NCBI GenBank assembly: GCA_010093705.1
Contig: MU006091.1
Coordinates: 424,702 to 488,701, forward strand
Length of the DNA stretch: 64,000 bases
DNA from: Patellaria atrata CBS 101060
Taxonomy: Eukaryota; Ascomycota; Dothideomycetes; Patellariales; Patellariaceae
Direction: 5' to 3'
In this document: in pieces, positions 11,701-23,470 of the stretch
Position numbering within the stretch: the stretch's first letter is position 1
How the letters are laid out: every line of letters begins with the position of its first letter
Program-made: the position numbers and the translations under genes
Notes under the pieces: model-generated
Seen by the model: the letters and a program-made list of their open reading frames with translations, nothing else
Database searches by the model: none
What the model was told of the DNA's origin: nothing

Positions 11701-12726
11701 CATGCCTAACTCGCAATACACTTTGCTGCGCGCAGCCAATCTTGTGGGATTGTTCTCGTGCATCTTTGTAAAGTCGTCTGAGAGAACTAAGATCCGAGAC
11801 GTGAACGCTGCAGAAGTTAAACTTGGCATGGGTGGCCTCCATGGAAATAAAGTACGTATTGCGACCCCTTTTCCTATTTTGATGCGAATTTTGATACGTT
11901 ACTAGGGCGCTCTTATGGTGCGGTTCATTCTAGATGATAGCTCGATCTGCTTTATCAACTGCCATTTGGCAGCTGGGCAAACTCAGACGGTGCATCGAAA
12001 CAACGATATCGCAAGTATCATGGAGTCAACCGTCTTCCCTCCCCAGGTTGACAGCTCTCTGAGATCAGATATCTTTGTCAGCGGTGGAGATGGTTCTATG
12101 ATCCTCGACCACGAAATCTGCATCCTGAACGGAGACCTCAATTATCGCATCGATGCTATGCCCCGAAACACCGTAATCAATGCAGTACGGGAGAATAACC
12201 TGGGTAAACTACTAGAACGTGACCAGTTGTTGCTCTCTAGAAAGCGTAACCCCGGCTTCCGCCTCCGTGCTTTCCAAGAACGCGAGATTACCTTCGCTCC
12301 GACGTACAAATATGATGTTGGGACAGATAGATACGACACCAGCGAGAAGAAAAGATCGCCAGCATGGTGCGACAGACTATTGTATCGCGGTATTGGGAGA
12401 ATCAGACAGTTGGACTACAGACGACATGAAGTCAGGGTTTCGGATCATAGACCGGTGACGGGCAGGTTCCTGATCCGAGTGAAGACGATATCGGAAAAGC
12501 ATCGGTATGCAGCAAGGGAGGCTTGCGAGCAACGGTTCGAAGAGTTGCAGCAGCGGATTGCAAGTGATATCAAGTAAGTGTGACGTATACTCTCACTCCG
12601 CAGCGTGTCGCAGTTACGGTATTCTGTAGTAAGCTCAATACACTAACGCGGGATCATAGGCTTGATTATCTCATAAACGTCTTCGGTATCGTGCCCAAAG
12701 AGGCGCAAAAACTGTTATCACAGTAG
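8783..12726 (+). CDS. Inositol polyphosphate 5-phosphatase with N-terminal WD40-like region
   Basis: Type II 5-phosphatase hydrolysing the 5-phosphate of inositol lipids or soluble inositol phosphates. Exons: 8783-8824, 8880-11271, 11311-11532, 11589-11851, 11906-12573 and 12660-12726, giving 1217 residues. Residues 15-490 are proline/serine-rich and disordered with polyproline runs; about 494-810 form a WD40-like region (FAVCGEYVCTSGFVTRVWS, later NYIRIWDGML); about 830-1190 are the catalytic domain with MTWNAGA, FGFQEL, GGLHGNKGALMVRF, INCHLAAG, NGDLNYRID, PAWCDRLLYRG and SDHRPVTGRF, so all catalytic motifs are present. This architecture is found in fungal and plant 5-phosphatases. The second intron (11272-11310) is only 39 nt but restores frame and continuity, with CTAAT as branch point. 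Confidence 0.92.
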
Positions 12727-13083
12727 TCCGGGTACTTTCGTCACCGGTTCAGGAGAAGCAAAAGGGTTTAGATATCCAGTATTGGGCGTCTTTGGTCATC
12801 TTGGTGCATTCATAGGGTTTTTAATTGTTACAAATTTCCTTCTAGTGTTAGTTCGTACAGTACCTAGGTAATTTGTGTGTGTGAGGTGAGGTGTTTTTGA
12901 TGAGGTGCATTTGCAAGGCGTCTGTGGCACATTGCATTGGCAGCCAAGCGTCATAGAACTACATCGCGATGACGTCGTCTGATCTTCTACTGCCCTCTTC
13001 GCGTTCTGAGCGTTTGACAATTTATTAGAACTAAACACTCCTCCACAACCTCGCTTTCTCAATTGACGGGCTTCTAGATTCTC
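12727..13083. other. Intergenic, contains one GTAC-palindrome copy
   Basis: No gene seen. One GTACAGTAC word, the reverse complement of GTACTGTAC, lies at 12855-12863. The rest is presumably the 3' UTR of the phosphatase gene and promoter of the GFA-domain gene. Confidence 0.4.
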
Positions 13084-14006
13084 ATGTCTGTGAAGATTGT
13101 CGCTGCTGCATCTTCTCAATCATTCAGCATTCTAGCTAATAAGTTCTTGCACTGCAGACCTCACTCTCTCGTCATTTCGCAAGCTACGAGTACACTCTAC
13201 AAACCCGTAATCAGATACCCCAACCTTTCAGCAACTGCCAAATTTACAACTGCTCAAATTATGGATCAAGCTGAAGCAAGGAAGGAGACCACTGAAGGTC
13301 CCAACGAGTGGAAGAAACGAGCTCCATATAGGATTCACGAACATGATTTCAAGGCACTATATGAGGCATCGTGTCACTGTGGAAAGGTCAAATATCAGTT
13401 GTCGAGGCAGGAACCGTTAGATAGCAAGTTGTGTCATTGCACGACCTGTCAGACGCAACATGGTGAGTTACCCGTCGTCTTCTCTTATTGAGCTTTCTCA
13501 TGATTCAGTTTCTTATGACCAGTCCTAATCCATTTTAGCTGCACCCTTCCAATGGGCTGCTATTTTCCACAAAGAAGATATCAACTTCACCAACGGCCAC
13601 CACAACCTAGAATGGTACGATCCTACCTCGAAATCAGTTGAGCACAAGTTGCCATGCAAAGTTCGATGTGCGTACTGTCATTCGCCCATCATGGATGAGG
13701 GCAGAAACATGATCCTATTGTTCCCTTCGCTCATCAAGCTGGATGCAAAGGGGAAGCATTTCTTCAAACCTAGGTAAGTCTCACCTCAGCATCATTCATT
13801 CGAAGCGGTAGGTCTAACGTTTGACTAGGCATCATATGTTCTACGGTCAGAGAGTCATGGATATCCCGGACGGTCTACCAAAGTGGACTGGCCTTACAGA
13901 GGAGAGTGACTTGATCGAAGACTCGCCTCCAGAGCTGGTGAGGGAGCTTGAGCGGAAGAGGGAGGCTGAGAGGCAGAAGAAGTTCGAGAAGGGGGAGAAC
14001 AGATAG
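13084..14006 (+). CDS. GFA/CENP-V-fold zinc protein
   Basis: Exons 13084-13462, 13539-13773 and 13829-14006 encode 263 residues; introns are 76 and 55 nt with GTGAGT and GTAAGT donors. The family binds zinc through cysteine pairs, seen here as CHCGKVKYQL, LCHCTTCQTQH and RCAYCHSPIMDEGRN, with PFQWAAIFHKED between. The name derives from bacterial glutathione-dependent formaldehyde-activating enzyme, but most fungal members have no proven activity. The first 60 residues are rich in S, R and K and could be a mitochondrial presequence; a second in-frame ATG at 13261 (MDQAEARKE) would give a cytosolic form. The last 35 residues are a charged helix (ELERKREAERQKKFEKG). Confidence 0.85.
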
Positions 14007-14987
14007 TTGCTCTAAGGACTTGCATACTACCTTAAGATGGTAAATGGCGTTAATGGTCAAGGGTAGAGGGAGCGGGTATTACGAAGTAGATTATCGACAA
14101 TCTTGCATCCAGCCATAGTTTTCTTGCCAAATATTTGTGACAGCAGCTGGATTCATGCGTGACTGAATATATCGAACGTCACACTTTGTGTCGCATCGAT
14201 CTCTGTTTGTCTCGCTCGCATTGAGTCTCGGAAGGTCAACAATAGAGAAACCCCCACAATAGCTCCTGAAGTCGTATTGTCCACATCATTATGAATTTTC
14301 GCCCATGACGACCTCACCTCAAGTTCTATTCCTCGTCCTTTCTTCGATCATGATCAACAACCACAACCCCGCTTTGATCGAGCCGATGTGCTGGTTATAA
14401 GAACTGATATCGCTTTTCCGAACTACCTACATCGACATCATCTGTCCTGATACTGTCACAATCCACTCCTTCGCAAGATTTTGAAAAAGGATTTTTACTC
14501 CCATTTTTTGATCGAGCCGAAGTTTTATACTTGGGTTGAAGATACCGTGCCGCAAACCCAGTAGGTATGTACCCGAAAGAGCGAAATACCTTGGATTAAC
14601 TTCGTTTCTGTTACAGCAGGGTATCAATTCTGCTATCTCAGGTACAACTGTACCTACCGTAGAGCGTATAACCGTCAGTTCGAAGCTTGTCAGTTGGGTG
14701 AAAGCTCCTTAGGGTTCTTCCTTTCCGGTCTTAGGTAAATTAGAAGTTGGGTAGAGGTCACGTGCGTACGGAAACCACGAACTTCCAACGCCCATCTCGT
14801 AACTGCATTTTCTCTTTACATCAACACAAGCAGACTTTCCCGAATCGGGATATTCCATAGAGATACCTAAAGTCATGCACATGTGCTACTATCTGGAGGT
14901 TTAATACATTAATTTGACCATGGAGTTTACCCGCAGCTCTCCAGGAGTTACACACGTTAGTCGGCTCTCATTCCGTCTGCAGAACGC
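14007..14987. promoter_or_regulatory. Intergenic and promoter of chromodomain gene
   Basis: No coding region supported. A perfect 14-base direct repeat TTTGATCGAGCCGA occurs at 14373-14386 and 14507-14520. A CACGTG E-box lies at 14759-14764, about 225 nt before the start codon of the next gene. Confidence 0.45.
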
Positions 14988-17900
14988 ATGATGGCGAAGC
15001 GAAAAGGAGTCGCATATTCATCAAATTCCAGCAAATCTAAGAAACAGAAACGGAGACCAAATTCTAAACCGAAATCAAAACAAAAAGGCTTAGCCCAGGA
15101 AGGTCCACCAGCTGAAACTTATTACTCCGCGCGTTGCATTCTTGCTGAGGATATCAAGAGAGGGTATCTGATTGACTGGGAACCATCACCCGAAGGCAAG
15201 ACGTACGAGCCCACTTGGGAGCCAAAGGAAAACGCAACTGACGCACTCATTAAAGAGTGGGAGTTGACGAAAGCTGCGAATACTTCCAAATCTTATTGTC
15301 CCCCCTCACGTGCTGCAAGGAAGAAGGCCCCAAGTGAAAGCCCCATCACTCAGGATAAGGGCTTATCCCCTCCGAGGCACATTCGTCTCAAACATAAGAA
15401 GTTTGTTATTGACAGTAGCTCCACTGAAGGGGACGAGGACCAAAACACGGAAAATTTCCCCCACATTGACACCGATAATACCACTGTTGATCCAACAAAA
15501 ACATCTCCCAATCGGAGTCCTAGCCCTTTCACACAATTAGAACGTACCTCAGACGGTACAGCTAATAGTAGCCCATTATTCGAACCTGAGACTGTCCACG
15601 AACGGCTGTTTCAGGAAAACATAGTCCAAATTAGCCAGCGTAGTCCCAGCAGGGAGGAGTTTGTGTATTATCCTGGTTCTGCTGCTCCGCTATACACTAT
15701 TCAATCCGAGCTAGAGAGCTCTCAAGGCACATCTCAACAGACCTCGGAGGTCCCGGCTGCTTTGGCTCGGGAAGGCGTTGTTCGAGATTCACAAAGCCTA
15801 CCGGGATCGTCCAGCTATATTCCCTCCACGCAAACAAAATCGGGTTCGGGAACCGCGACTGATACGCAGACTCAGACTCAGACTCAAAATCATACTCAAG
15901 AGGAGAGGATAATTTCCAGTGTTGTAGTTCAGCTTCCAGAAGACTCAGTTGAAAACTCATCCGTTCAGGTTCCAAATTCGACTGTTGTGATCCCGGAGAG
16001 TATAGAAGTCGAAGATTCGAGAGTTTCTGCAAGGCCAGAAACACATCCTTTTCCGCCTCAAGGAGCCTCTGCTAACTCCCCTCCCCCTGTTCCCGAATCC
16101 TCATTGCTCGCCGACGTTGACCGTCCAGATACGGGTTTCACACCGATCCGCCGTCTTAGCAGTGCAACTAAGGCAGAAAAAGAAGAACTAGGGAGATTAG
16201 AACAGTTAGAAAAGAACGCAGAGATTGCAACTCAGGTTCCTTCGCGACATCAATCTCCTACTGAGACATCCTCCCGGGCTCCTCAGGTTGGCCCTCCTAC
16301 GAGAGGTGTTCCTTCGAGTCGAGCGAGTCCCTTTGAAATCTGGGCGGATAGAGCTGTAAATACTATCGAGAAGACTACTGAAGACGTCGCTGAGAGAACC
16401 AATTCGTTGGTTACGACTCAACGTACCTCAAGTGAGAATACGTCGCCTGATCGAGCACTTCAGGAAGTCCGCCAGTCAGCCCCAGAATATATCAATCTAA
16501 CTGACGGACCCTTTATTCTACATAATAGATCCCCTAAAGTCACTTTTGATTCAGACGATTCAGATCTACCAAGAGATTTAGACAATTCAACTGGGAGAGA
16601 TCTCGCACAATCGCGTCAACAAAATCAAGAAGCACAAGAGGTCTTCACTCCAATAAGCGCAGAAGAGCACTTTGAGTCACAGATTGCGTTCACTTCACGT
16701 GTAGAAGACGCTACCAACGGTTTTTTGCATTTGAGTGAAGATAACAACGATCTTGGCGGCACCTTTGGCAGTGAAAAACAGAATTCCCTTGAAGTTTCTC
16801 AGGATATCACTCTTGCCTCTCATTCAGACACTGCTCCCGCAACTAGTCATCTTCTCGTTGTTGAGAGTCATCTTGAAGCTGTCCCCGAAACCATTTCCAG
16901 CACCAGTCAAAACGCTACTTCCGGTGTGTCTTTCAACGCAACACGGGACACTACTCCTCGCGTGTATCTCAGCGCTCATCCTCACATTGAAACACTTCCA
17001 GACGCACCGCCTGTTGAACGAGAGCTGAACTCACCTCTTTCTAACTCAAGAGATCAAAGTTCGGCGTCTGCTACTGAAAATTCTTTTAGGACATCTACAC
17101 ACCAGACATCGCAACCCGCAGACAAGGGGGCCCAGTCTACAGGATCTGAAACTAGGGATACCCCGGCAGTACCTTCACAGGAAACTTCAAACGGGGGGAT
17201 ATTTCAAGAAGCGCAAGTAGCGGAGGACATTCATCTCACTGATAAAATCAGCACTACTGATAAGAGCACATCTCAAGAACAAGCTGGCTCGAAAGCGAAG
17301 AGTATCTCTTCAGTCGAACACTCAAGAAAGAGAAATTTTCATAACTTATTGAACCTCATCTTGCATCCCGACCCTAGTCTCTCACCGAAGGATAGGTCAA
17401 GGCCAAGGAACAGAAATATAAGACGAGAGGGCGCAAGACAGGCGAGCGTCCTACAAGACACTTCAAGTTCATCAATTCCGCAACTATTTACACAGTTGCC
17501 TGAAACTCTAGGAAGTAAACTTCCGCCATCTTTACCAATCTCTACGCAAGGTCCATCAACACCACCGAGGAGAATTATGAGTTCTCGACCCTCAACTGCC
17601 TCCGGGGAAACCCCTAAGAGAGACCGTCCGAAGGGAAGTATCAAGGAGAGGTGGGCAGAAATACAGCAGAGATCGCAAAAGAAGCTTGATGAAAAATTAG
17701 CAGCTTTGTATGCAACAGAAGTGGAACCAGAAACCGTCACGAGCGTGAAAGGCACAAATGCTATGAGTGCGACGCATAATGTAAAGCTGACGGTAGAATC
17801 GCGTCCATTACCATTACCTATTTCAGAGACAAGGTCTCCCTCAAGGATTCCTGACAGATCGCCTTTACCTCCTGCGCATCCGCCTCAAACATCACTCCGT

Positions 17901-20011
17901 ATTGCAACGGTGCCTTCTCTATCATCAGTTACCTACCTGCCGCAGGGTGGTCCGGATGAAGCAATGGAGGATGGTTTTATTAATGAGGATACACCCGCGC
18001 TCTCCGTGAATGAGTACATTATCCCTGTCGCAATGATAGGAAGCCAACAAGCACATTATCAACGCTCTATTCAATACAAGCGTGAGCTAATAGAAGTGTT
18101 CACGGCGAAACGATGGTCAACGAATTCGCCAATCGTTGCTGAGGCTAATGAGTTTCTGGTGAAGTTGAATAATATCGCAACACACTTAGACATAGACAAT
18201 CCTTCCGCAGCCACTTCAGAAGATGCTCCTCCAGTTCATCAAGCCAAGTGGGGCGAAGGGATGGGAAAGTTCCTTTTCCTTACGCATTTCTTTAAAGCAT
18301 TACGACAGCAAGATATTCATATCATCGTCATGGCCAAACCTGGTCGTACTCTAGATGTGCTCGAACGCTTCCTCTTGGGTAAAGACATTAGCTACGCCCG
18401 ACCGGATAGCCTAAGGAGCAGTCAGTCGCAGTCAACACAAGATTTGCTAAGTGTTACTATCTTACCTACCGCTGGTGAAGAGTCTTCAGCCATTACAAAA
18501 GACGCTGCCGCAATCATTGCTCTAGACCAAAGCTTTGAAATTAATTCACGCAAAGTTCAAAGTTTGAGAAAGCACGGCACGATCGTTGACCAGCTAATTC
18601 CAGTCTACCGCCCCGTTGTAATGTACTCCGCGGAACATGCGATGATGTGCAAGCTTCCTGAACGGTCTATGAAGGATAATGTCGCCAAGTTAAGTGTAGT
18701 AATCAGTTGTGCGGCGCAGCTCAGACAGGAAGCTGGAAAATTGCCGCTAGACTATCCTGGAGCTGAACAATCGGCTACTATAGCAGCACGGCTCTTAATC
18801 GATGGCTACGGGACTTGGTATATACCTTCGATAGGTGGTATTACACATAAGGTCGACCTCTCTGTTCCTAGCCCTGATTCACAGTTTTCGCCCATGAGTT
18901 CTTCTCTATCCATGGGGACGCAGGAACATGGTTCCGCGCAGAAGCGCTTGAGAGTGAGTCATCTCTGCACAACTATCTTTATACTTGCTAACGTTTCCAG
19001 GATGCTGAGGAGGCGGAGTCAACGAAGAGAACGCGCTTGACTCCTCAGCCAGGCACTCGAGAGGGAAATGATGTCTCTATTACACGGATCAGTGACACTG
19101 TCCTGGGATCTCAACCATCCAAAGCAGCTACCAGTAATGCCACCTCCAGTTCCTCCACCCCGCAATCTGTCGTTCCCCAAGAACTCGCACGCATCCGCAC
19201 CGCCCTCAAAGAAGCCGAAAAGCGCTCTACTGAAGCCGAGAAACGCGCGAATACAGCAGAAACTAGTCTGTTGGAGCATATCCGCCAAATGGAGCAACTT
19301 CAATTCCGCTACGAAGAGCGCGCCAACGACATCAAGAAAGCGAACACGGAAAAGCGAGAGGCGTTGAGCTTCAATGATGTCCTTAGACAGCGCGAAGAGC
19401 GCAAGAGCGAACTCCTTGCAAAAGCGAAACAGGAGACTGCGGACGTGAAGGAAAAGCTCAAAGCTGCAAATGAGGCCTTGCTCTCTAGCCAGGCTCCCGG
19501 ACAAGCCGAATTCACGGCGCTCAAGGTCCGCACTGAAGTAGCGGAAAAGGGAATGAAGAAAGCGGAAGATAGGCTCAAGTCTACACAAAATGAGCTTGAG
19601 TACATCCGCACCCAATATCAGACGGCCTCCTCCGCAGCATCCGAACTTGCCTCCACCAAAACCGAGCTTATGGCCAAACTCCAGCAAGCCGAAAAGCTAG
19701 CGGCTGGTGAAGCGAGCAAGGTCAGACAGCTGTCGAACGATGGTTGGAGGGATCAGTATTTGAGGAAGATTAGAGAGCTGGAGGGTATGTTGAAGAGTAG
19801 AGAGGATCTTTGTAGGAAACTGAGCGAGGATGTGAGGAGGGCGCAGTTGGCGAGACAGGGGGTCGGTACCAGGCAGACTAGTGTACCGAGGAGTCCGAGA
19901 GTGAGCGGTGGTGGAGTAGGTGTAGCCTTCGGTGGGAATGGGGGCGTAGGGAGTAGGCAGGGGAGTCCGTTGCCGGGGATGAGTCGGGTGGATAGGTTGA
20001 GAGGGGAGTAG
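14988..20011 (+). CDS. Chromodomain protein with Hda2/Hda3-type domain and coiled coil
   Basis: Exons 14988-18953 and 19001-20011 (intron 47 nt, GTGAGT donor, CTAAC branch point) encode 1658 residues. Residues about 43-95 look like a chromodomain: YYSARCILAEDI, then YLIDWEPSPEGKTYEPTWEP, with the aromatic residues expected of a methyl-lysine cage. Residues about 95-1000 are S/T/P/Q-rich and disordered. Residues about 1007-1290 (YIIPVAMIGSQQAHYQRSIQ, KFLFLTHFFKALRQQ, HIIVMAKPGRTLDVLERFL, DGYGTWYIPS) match the class II histone deacetylase complex subunit 2/3 family, a helicase-like pseudoenzyme. From about 1380 to 1605 there is a long coiled coil. The combination suggests a scaffold recruiting an Hda1/Clr3-type deacetylase to methylated H3K9, like Neurospora CDP-2 in the HCHC complex; that equivalence is inference. 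Confidence 0.85.
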
Positions 20012-20829
20012 GGGAATGTGTTTTGCCGGAAGCATATGGAATGGAGCGGGAGGATACTCAACGTAGCATTTCTGGCGTTCGTACTGATTCCGAATGGTAA
20101 TGAGTGGATGTATAGATTCTTGGATTGAGTCGATATGGGATCCAGTCCGCTCTCATACGTTATGGTAGATGTTTGGGTTGTCTTTGCCTTTTACGGTCTT
20201 TGAAGCGGAGATGCTTAGTTACAGTCTATCCATCCATTTCATTGGAAGATATATCAACCCTCGCCCTGTGTACGTGCTACGCTCACAGAAAAACTACTAG
20301 GAAATTGCAAATTCGGTATTACGAACTACCTCCATTAAAATTATCTATACGGTCAAGCCGTTACGCAGGGTGAGGAGTTCTCCTTTCGACGCGTACATCT
20401 ACGGATTTTCTTTGTACAGTGGATTTCGAAGACGGATTGAATGATACAGCATACTTCACTTCCATCATAACATTGATAGGAAGAAAGTGATAATAGTGAT
20501 AGACAAATTAGGTTAGGCCGAGCCGCGCACGTTCCTATCGCATTGGTCCAAAGCACGCCCGTCGAAGCCCTGGGGATCCCGGGACCTACATAAGCTCATC
20601 CTGTCTGTATATATTGGTGTTGCTGTAGTTCTATATAAACTTGTAACTTGACCTCTTTTCACGTCTTTGCGGGTTTGTGAGAGATCTTTATCGTGATTCT
20701 TTTGATATCTTCGCATTTGGTTGAAAAGAGCGCGTCAAGTTCTATCGTAGAACTAACGCACGAAACTATCATCTCTCAAACCACCACGTCCGTCTGGAAA
20801 GACTGGGAAAAGAATAAACAAACACCACA
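20012..20829. other. Intergenic, no feature recognised
   Basis: Short open frames only, none with a domain. A tctatataaac sequence near 20630 is TATA-like but lies about 200 nt before the AIM6 start, so its role is unclear. Confidence 0.35.
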
Positions 20830-22556
20830 ATGCACGCCCTAATATGCACTCTCTGCCTTCTCCCTGCTTTTGTCTCCGCGATACCTCTTCTGTCCCCCGA
20901 GCGACGCCAAGGCCAGAGACAACTATCCCCGACTTTGCAGAATATGATGGAAAATGCCCGGGGAAGGGAACTTTATACTTATCCTACTGATTTGACGAGG
21001 GGAATCATTCCTGTAAGTTGGACTTTTTCTTTTTGGTTTCTTTTTAGGGGGTCCTGGAGGATTGGGATGGACCTAGGGGTTTGATTTGAGCGCACTTGAC
21101 GAGCACAGGAGGCTGAATCCGCCGTTTGGGGATTTTGTTGTACAAAGGCTGTATCTTATAAGCTGAGACAAACGGTACGAAAATTAGGGACAGCCGGCAG
21201 CTTCAACGGTAGCGTAAAATGGTCGGTTTGTACGGGGGGTATTTCTGTATTCTGGCTATACTGTACAGGCCAACGTTAGTAGAAAAGGGGGCTACAAACG
21301 CGGTAACTATAGCAATACCCACGTATGCTTGTTCCGCTAGAGCGGCTGCGGAGCGGAGCGGAGAATTTTACTTCGCATGTTTGACTTTTAAGGGGTGTTA
21401 GGCTAACGAGCAGTAGAAACCATTTCACAGCCATAACGATTATTGGAGAGACGTTCCCTTCTATTCCGCTCTATCATATGGTGCCGTAAGCATTGAGGCG
21501 GACGTATGGTTGGTAAATGGCACGTTGTATGTGAGTCCGACCGTTTACTACGAGATTGAGTTTTATTTAAGCTTGATTTTCAGCTTAATACTTCGCTTTT
21601 GAGTCCCTTACAGTTGTCATTTCCTCTGATTGAGTCGAATTTAACTGTTCCTCTCCGCTATGTCGCCATGCAAACTTCAAGCATAGTAATTTCGTCAGTC
21701 ACAAAAGATGTTTCTCTCCTAGTCATTGGAAATTGAGTCGCAACTGTTATTTGTCCTGATCTGGCTGTACCCTGGAATTGGGTCATTGATTCAGTTAGAC
21801 TAACAAGACTCAGGTTGGACATGAAGTCAGCGCTTTGACGACTGTTCGGACATTTGACTCCCTCTACATTCAGCCCATCCTTGACACCTTGAAGCGTCAG
21901 AATCCAGTCACACCCTTTGTGACAACAGACACGAACAAGTAAGCGTTCAGTCGATTGGTGAGGTATAGGGACCGTTCTGATGCTCCTGTAGTGGTGTTTT
22001 TGATACCGCTTCGTCGCAGACTCTGTATCTTTTTATCGACCTGAAAACCGCCGGTGAAGCTACATATCCAGTCGCCGTTTCAGCACTGCAGCCATTGCTT
22101 GAAGCAGGCTATCTGACTACTTTCGATGGTGACACGCTCAAGCCTGGACCCGTTACTGTCATCGGTACTGGAAACTCACCACGCTCAGTCGTTGAGTCTT
22201 TGGTACCTACTACACAGTTACCACGCTTCTACTTCTATGATGCCGAACTATCAAGACTCAGCAATGAATCAAACGTCACTGCGTCACTCTCCCCCTTCGC
22301 GTCAACGCCATTTAGCCGTACATTTGGCAAGGTGGTTGGAAAGGGCTTGAATGATACGCAATTGACTCTATTAAGGGAACAAGTTGGGGAGGCACATAGC
22401 AGGGGGATTGCAGCGCGTTATTGGGACCTTCCTGGTTATCCTATTGCAACAAGAAACGCAGTATGGCGGACGCTGCTGGAAGAAGGGGTCGACCTGCTCA
22501 ATGTTGATGACTTAGAGGGTGCAGCAAGCTGGTGGCAGGGTGACATCTTTGACTGA
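20830..22556 (+). CDS. AIM6: Secreted PLC-like phosphodiesterase, AIM6 family
   Basis: Exons 20830-21012, 21417-21530, 21814-21938 and 21992-22556 encode 328 residues. The N-terminus [17 protein letters not shown] is a clear signal peptide. The core motif [19 protein letters not shown] (from residue 62) and [18 protein letters not shown] resemble the catalytic His and Glu/Asp positions of glycerophosphodiester phosphodiesterase/PLC-like barrels; this is the family of yeast AIM6, whose substrate is not established. Later motifs [11 protein letters not shown] and VNVDDLEGA-like sequence near the end fit the barrel. Introns 1 (404 nt) and 2 (283 nt) are far longer than others in the window and carry TGTAC-rich sequence in the first, although their splice junctions restore a continuous conserved frame. 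Confidence 0.88.
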
Positions 22557-23470
22557 CCGTTATCACAGTCATTCCGTGACTTCAATCCAGTTCCTGTCAT
22601 AGCAATACCAATTCTACTCAGAATACCTGCATCTGCTCTGGCAAAGTATGACTCTTGTCTAGTATAAGTATGCCTCTCCTCTCCCTCCTCCCAGGCTTCT
22701 TCTCCAGACAGAAAAGCATACTTTGAACATCACTTTGAAGCCTCGCTGAACCAGCACCAAAAAACTTGTACTCCTTACTCTTGAAAGCTCCCTGTACGAT
22801 AATCTCCGCCCCCACTGTACTACCAGTACCATACCCTTGTGGTAGTGTGTACGCAGCCGTACTGTTGGAACCACCTGTACGCCTCCCATCCTGAATCGCT
22901 ACCCGTACCATATACTGACCTATACAGCTTGTACGGTTACTCCCCCTTCTGGCCCCTGCCATACCAGCCTGTACAGGCACGTACATACCTGGTCTCTGTA
23001 CGGTCCTGGGGAGAATACCCAGTTTCTGTAGCGGAAATGCTGATTTAGTAGGACTGTACAGCTGTACCCCCCTGTGAAGGTAAGTTACCCCCTTTTTTTC
23101 CCAGGAGCACTTTCTGTACATAGGGCTAACAGTTATGGTGCAGTGCGAACGGTAGCAATTCTTGCTCTGTACCAGGACTTAGTGCGATTTGTAGATCACA
23201 TCCTTCCCTTTGGCCCCTGACTACATCGCCTGTATGGGTATGTGTGGGACTTGTATATGAGGATGTTGTTGAACCTTGGAGACGCTGAAGATATGTGTAT
23301 GGAGGTGCTGACTAGGGATAGGCGATCCTGCAAGCCCCCTTTGCAACTACTATTTAAGACTGGTATTGTACAAGTAGACGGTATGTATTGATCCTAGTGC
23401 GGTTTAGAGTGTTATCCTTGGTGAGGGATTGGGTTGAATAAGTGGGATGTGCTGATATGTTTAGGCGAAT
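22557..23470. repeat. Degenerate TGTAC-rich repeat region left of the amidoligase relic
   Basis: No gene found. The stretch 22800-23300 is dense in CTGTAC, GTACGG and CCTGG words and holds two related segments near 22945 and 23210, both beginning tggcccctg and continuing with catac/acat, gcctgta and a tgg-rich tail. I read it as decayed repeated DNA; a six-frame inspection shows no domain. Confidence 0.45.

Noticed and set aside
20500-20610. tRNA-like text with cgaagccctggggatcccggg
   Set aside because: No cloverleaf could be drawn: no matching acceptor stem, no A box and no proper T-loop. The same check failed for other GGTTCAA/TTCGAA words in the window, which lie in coding regions.
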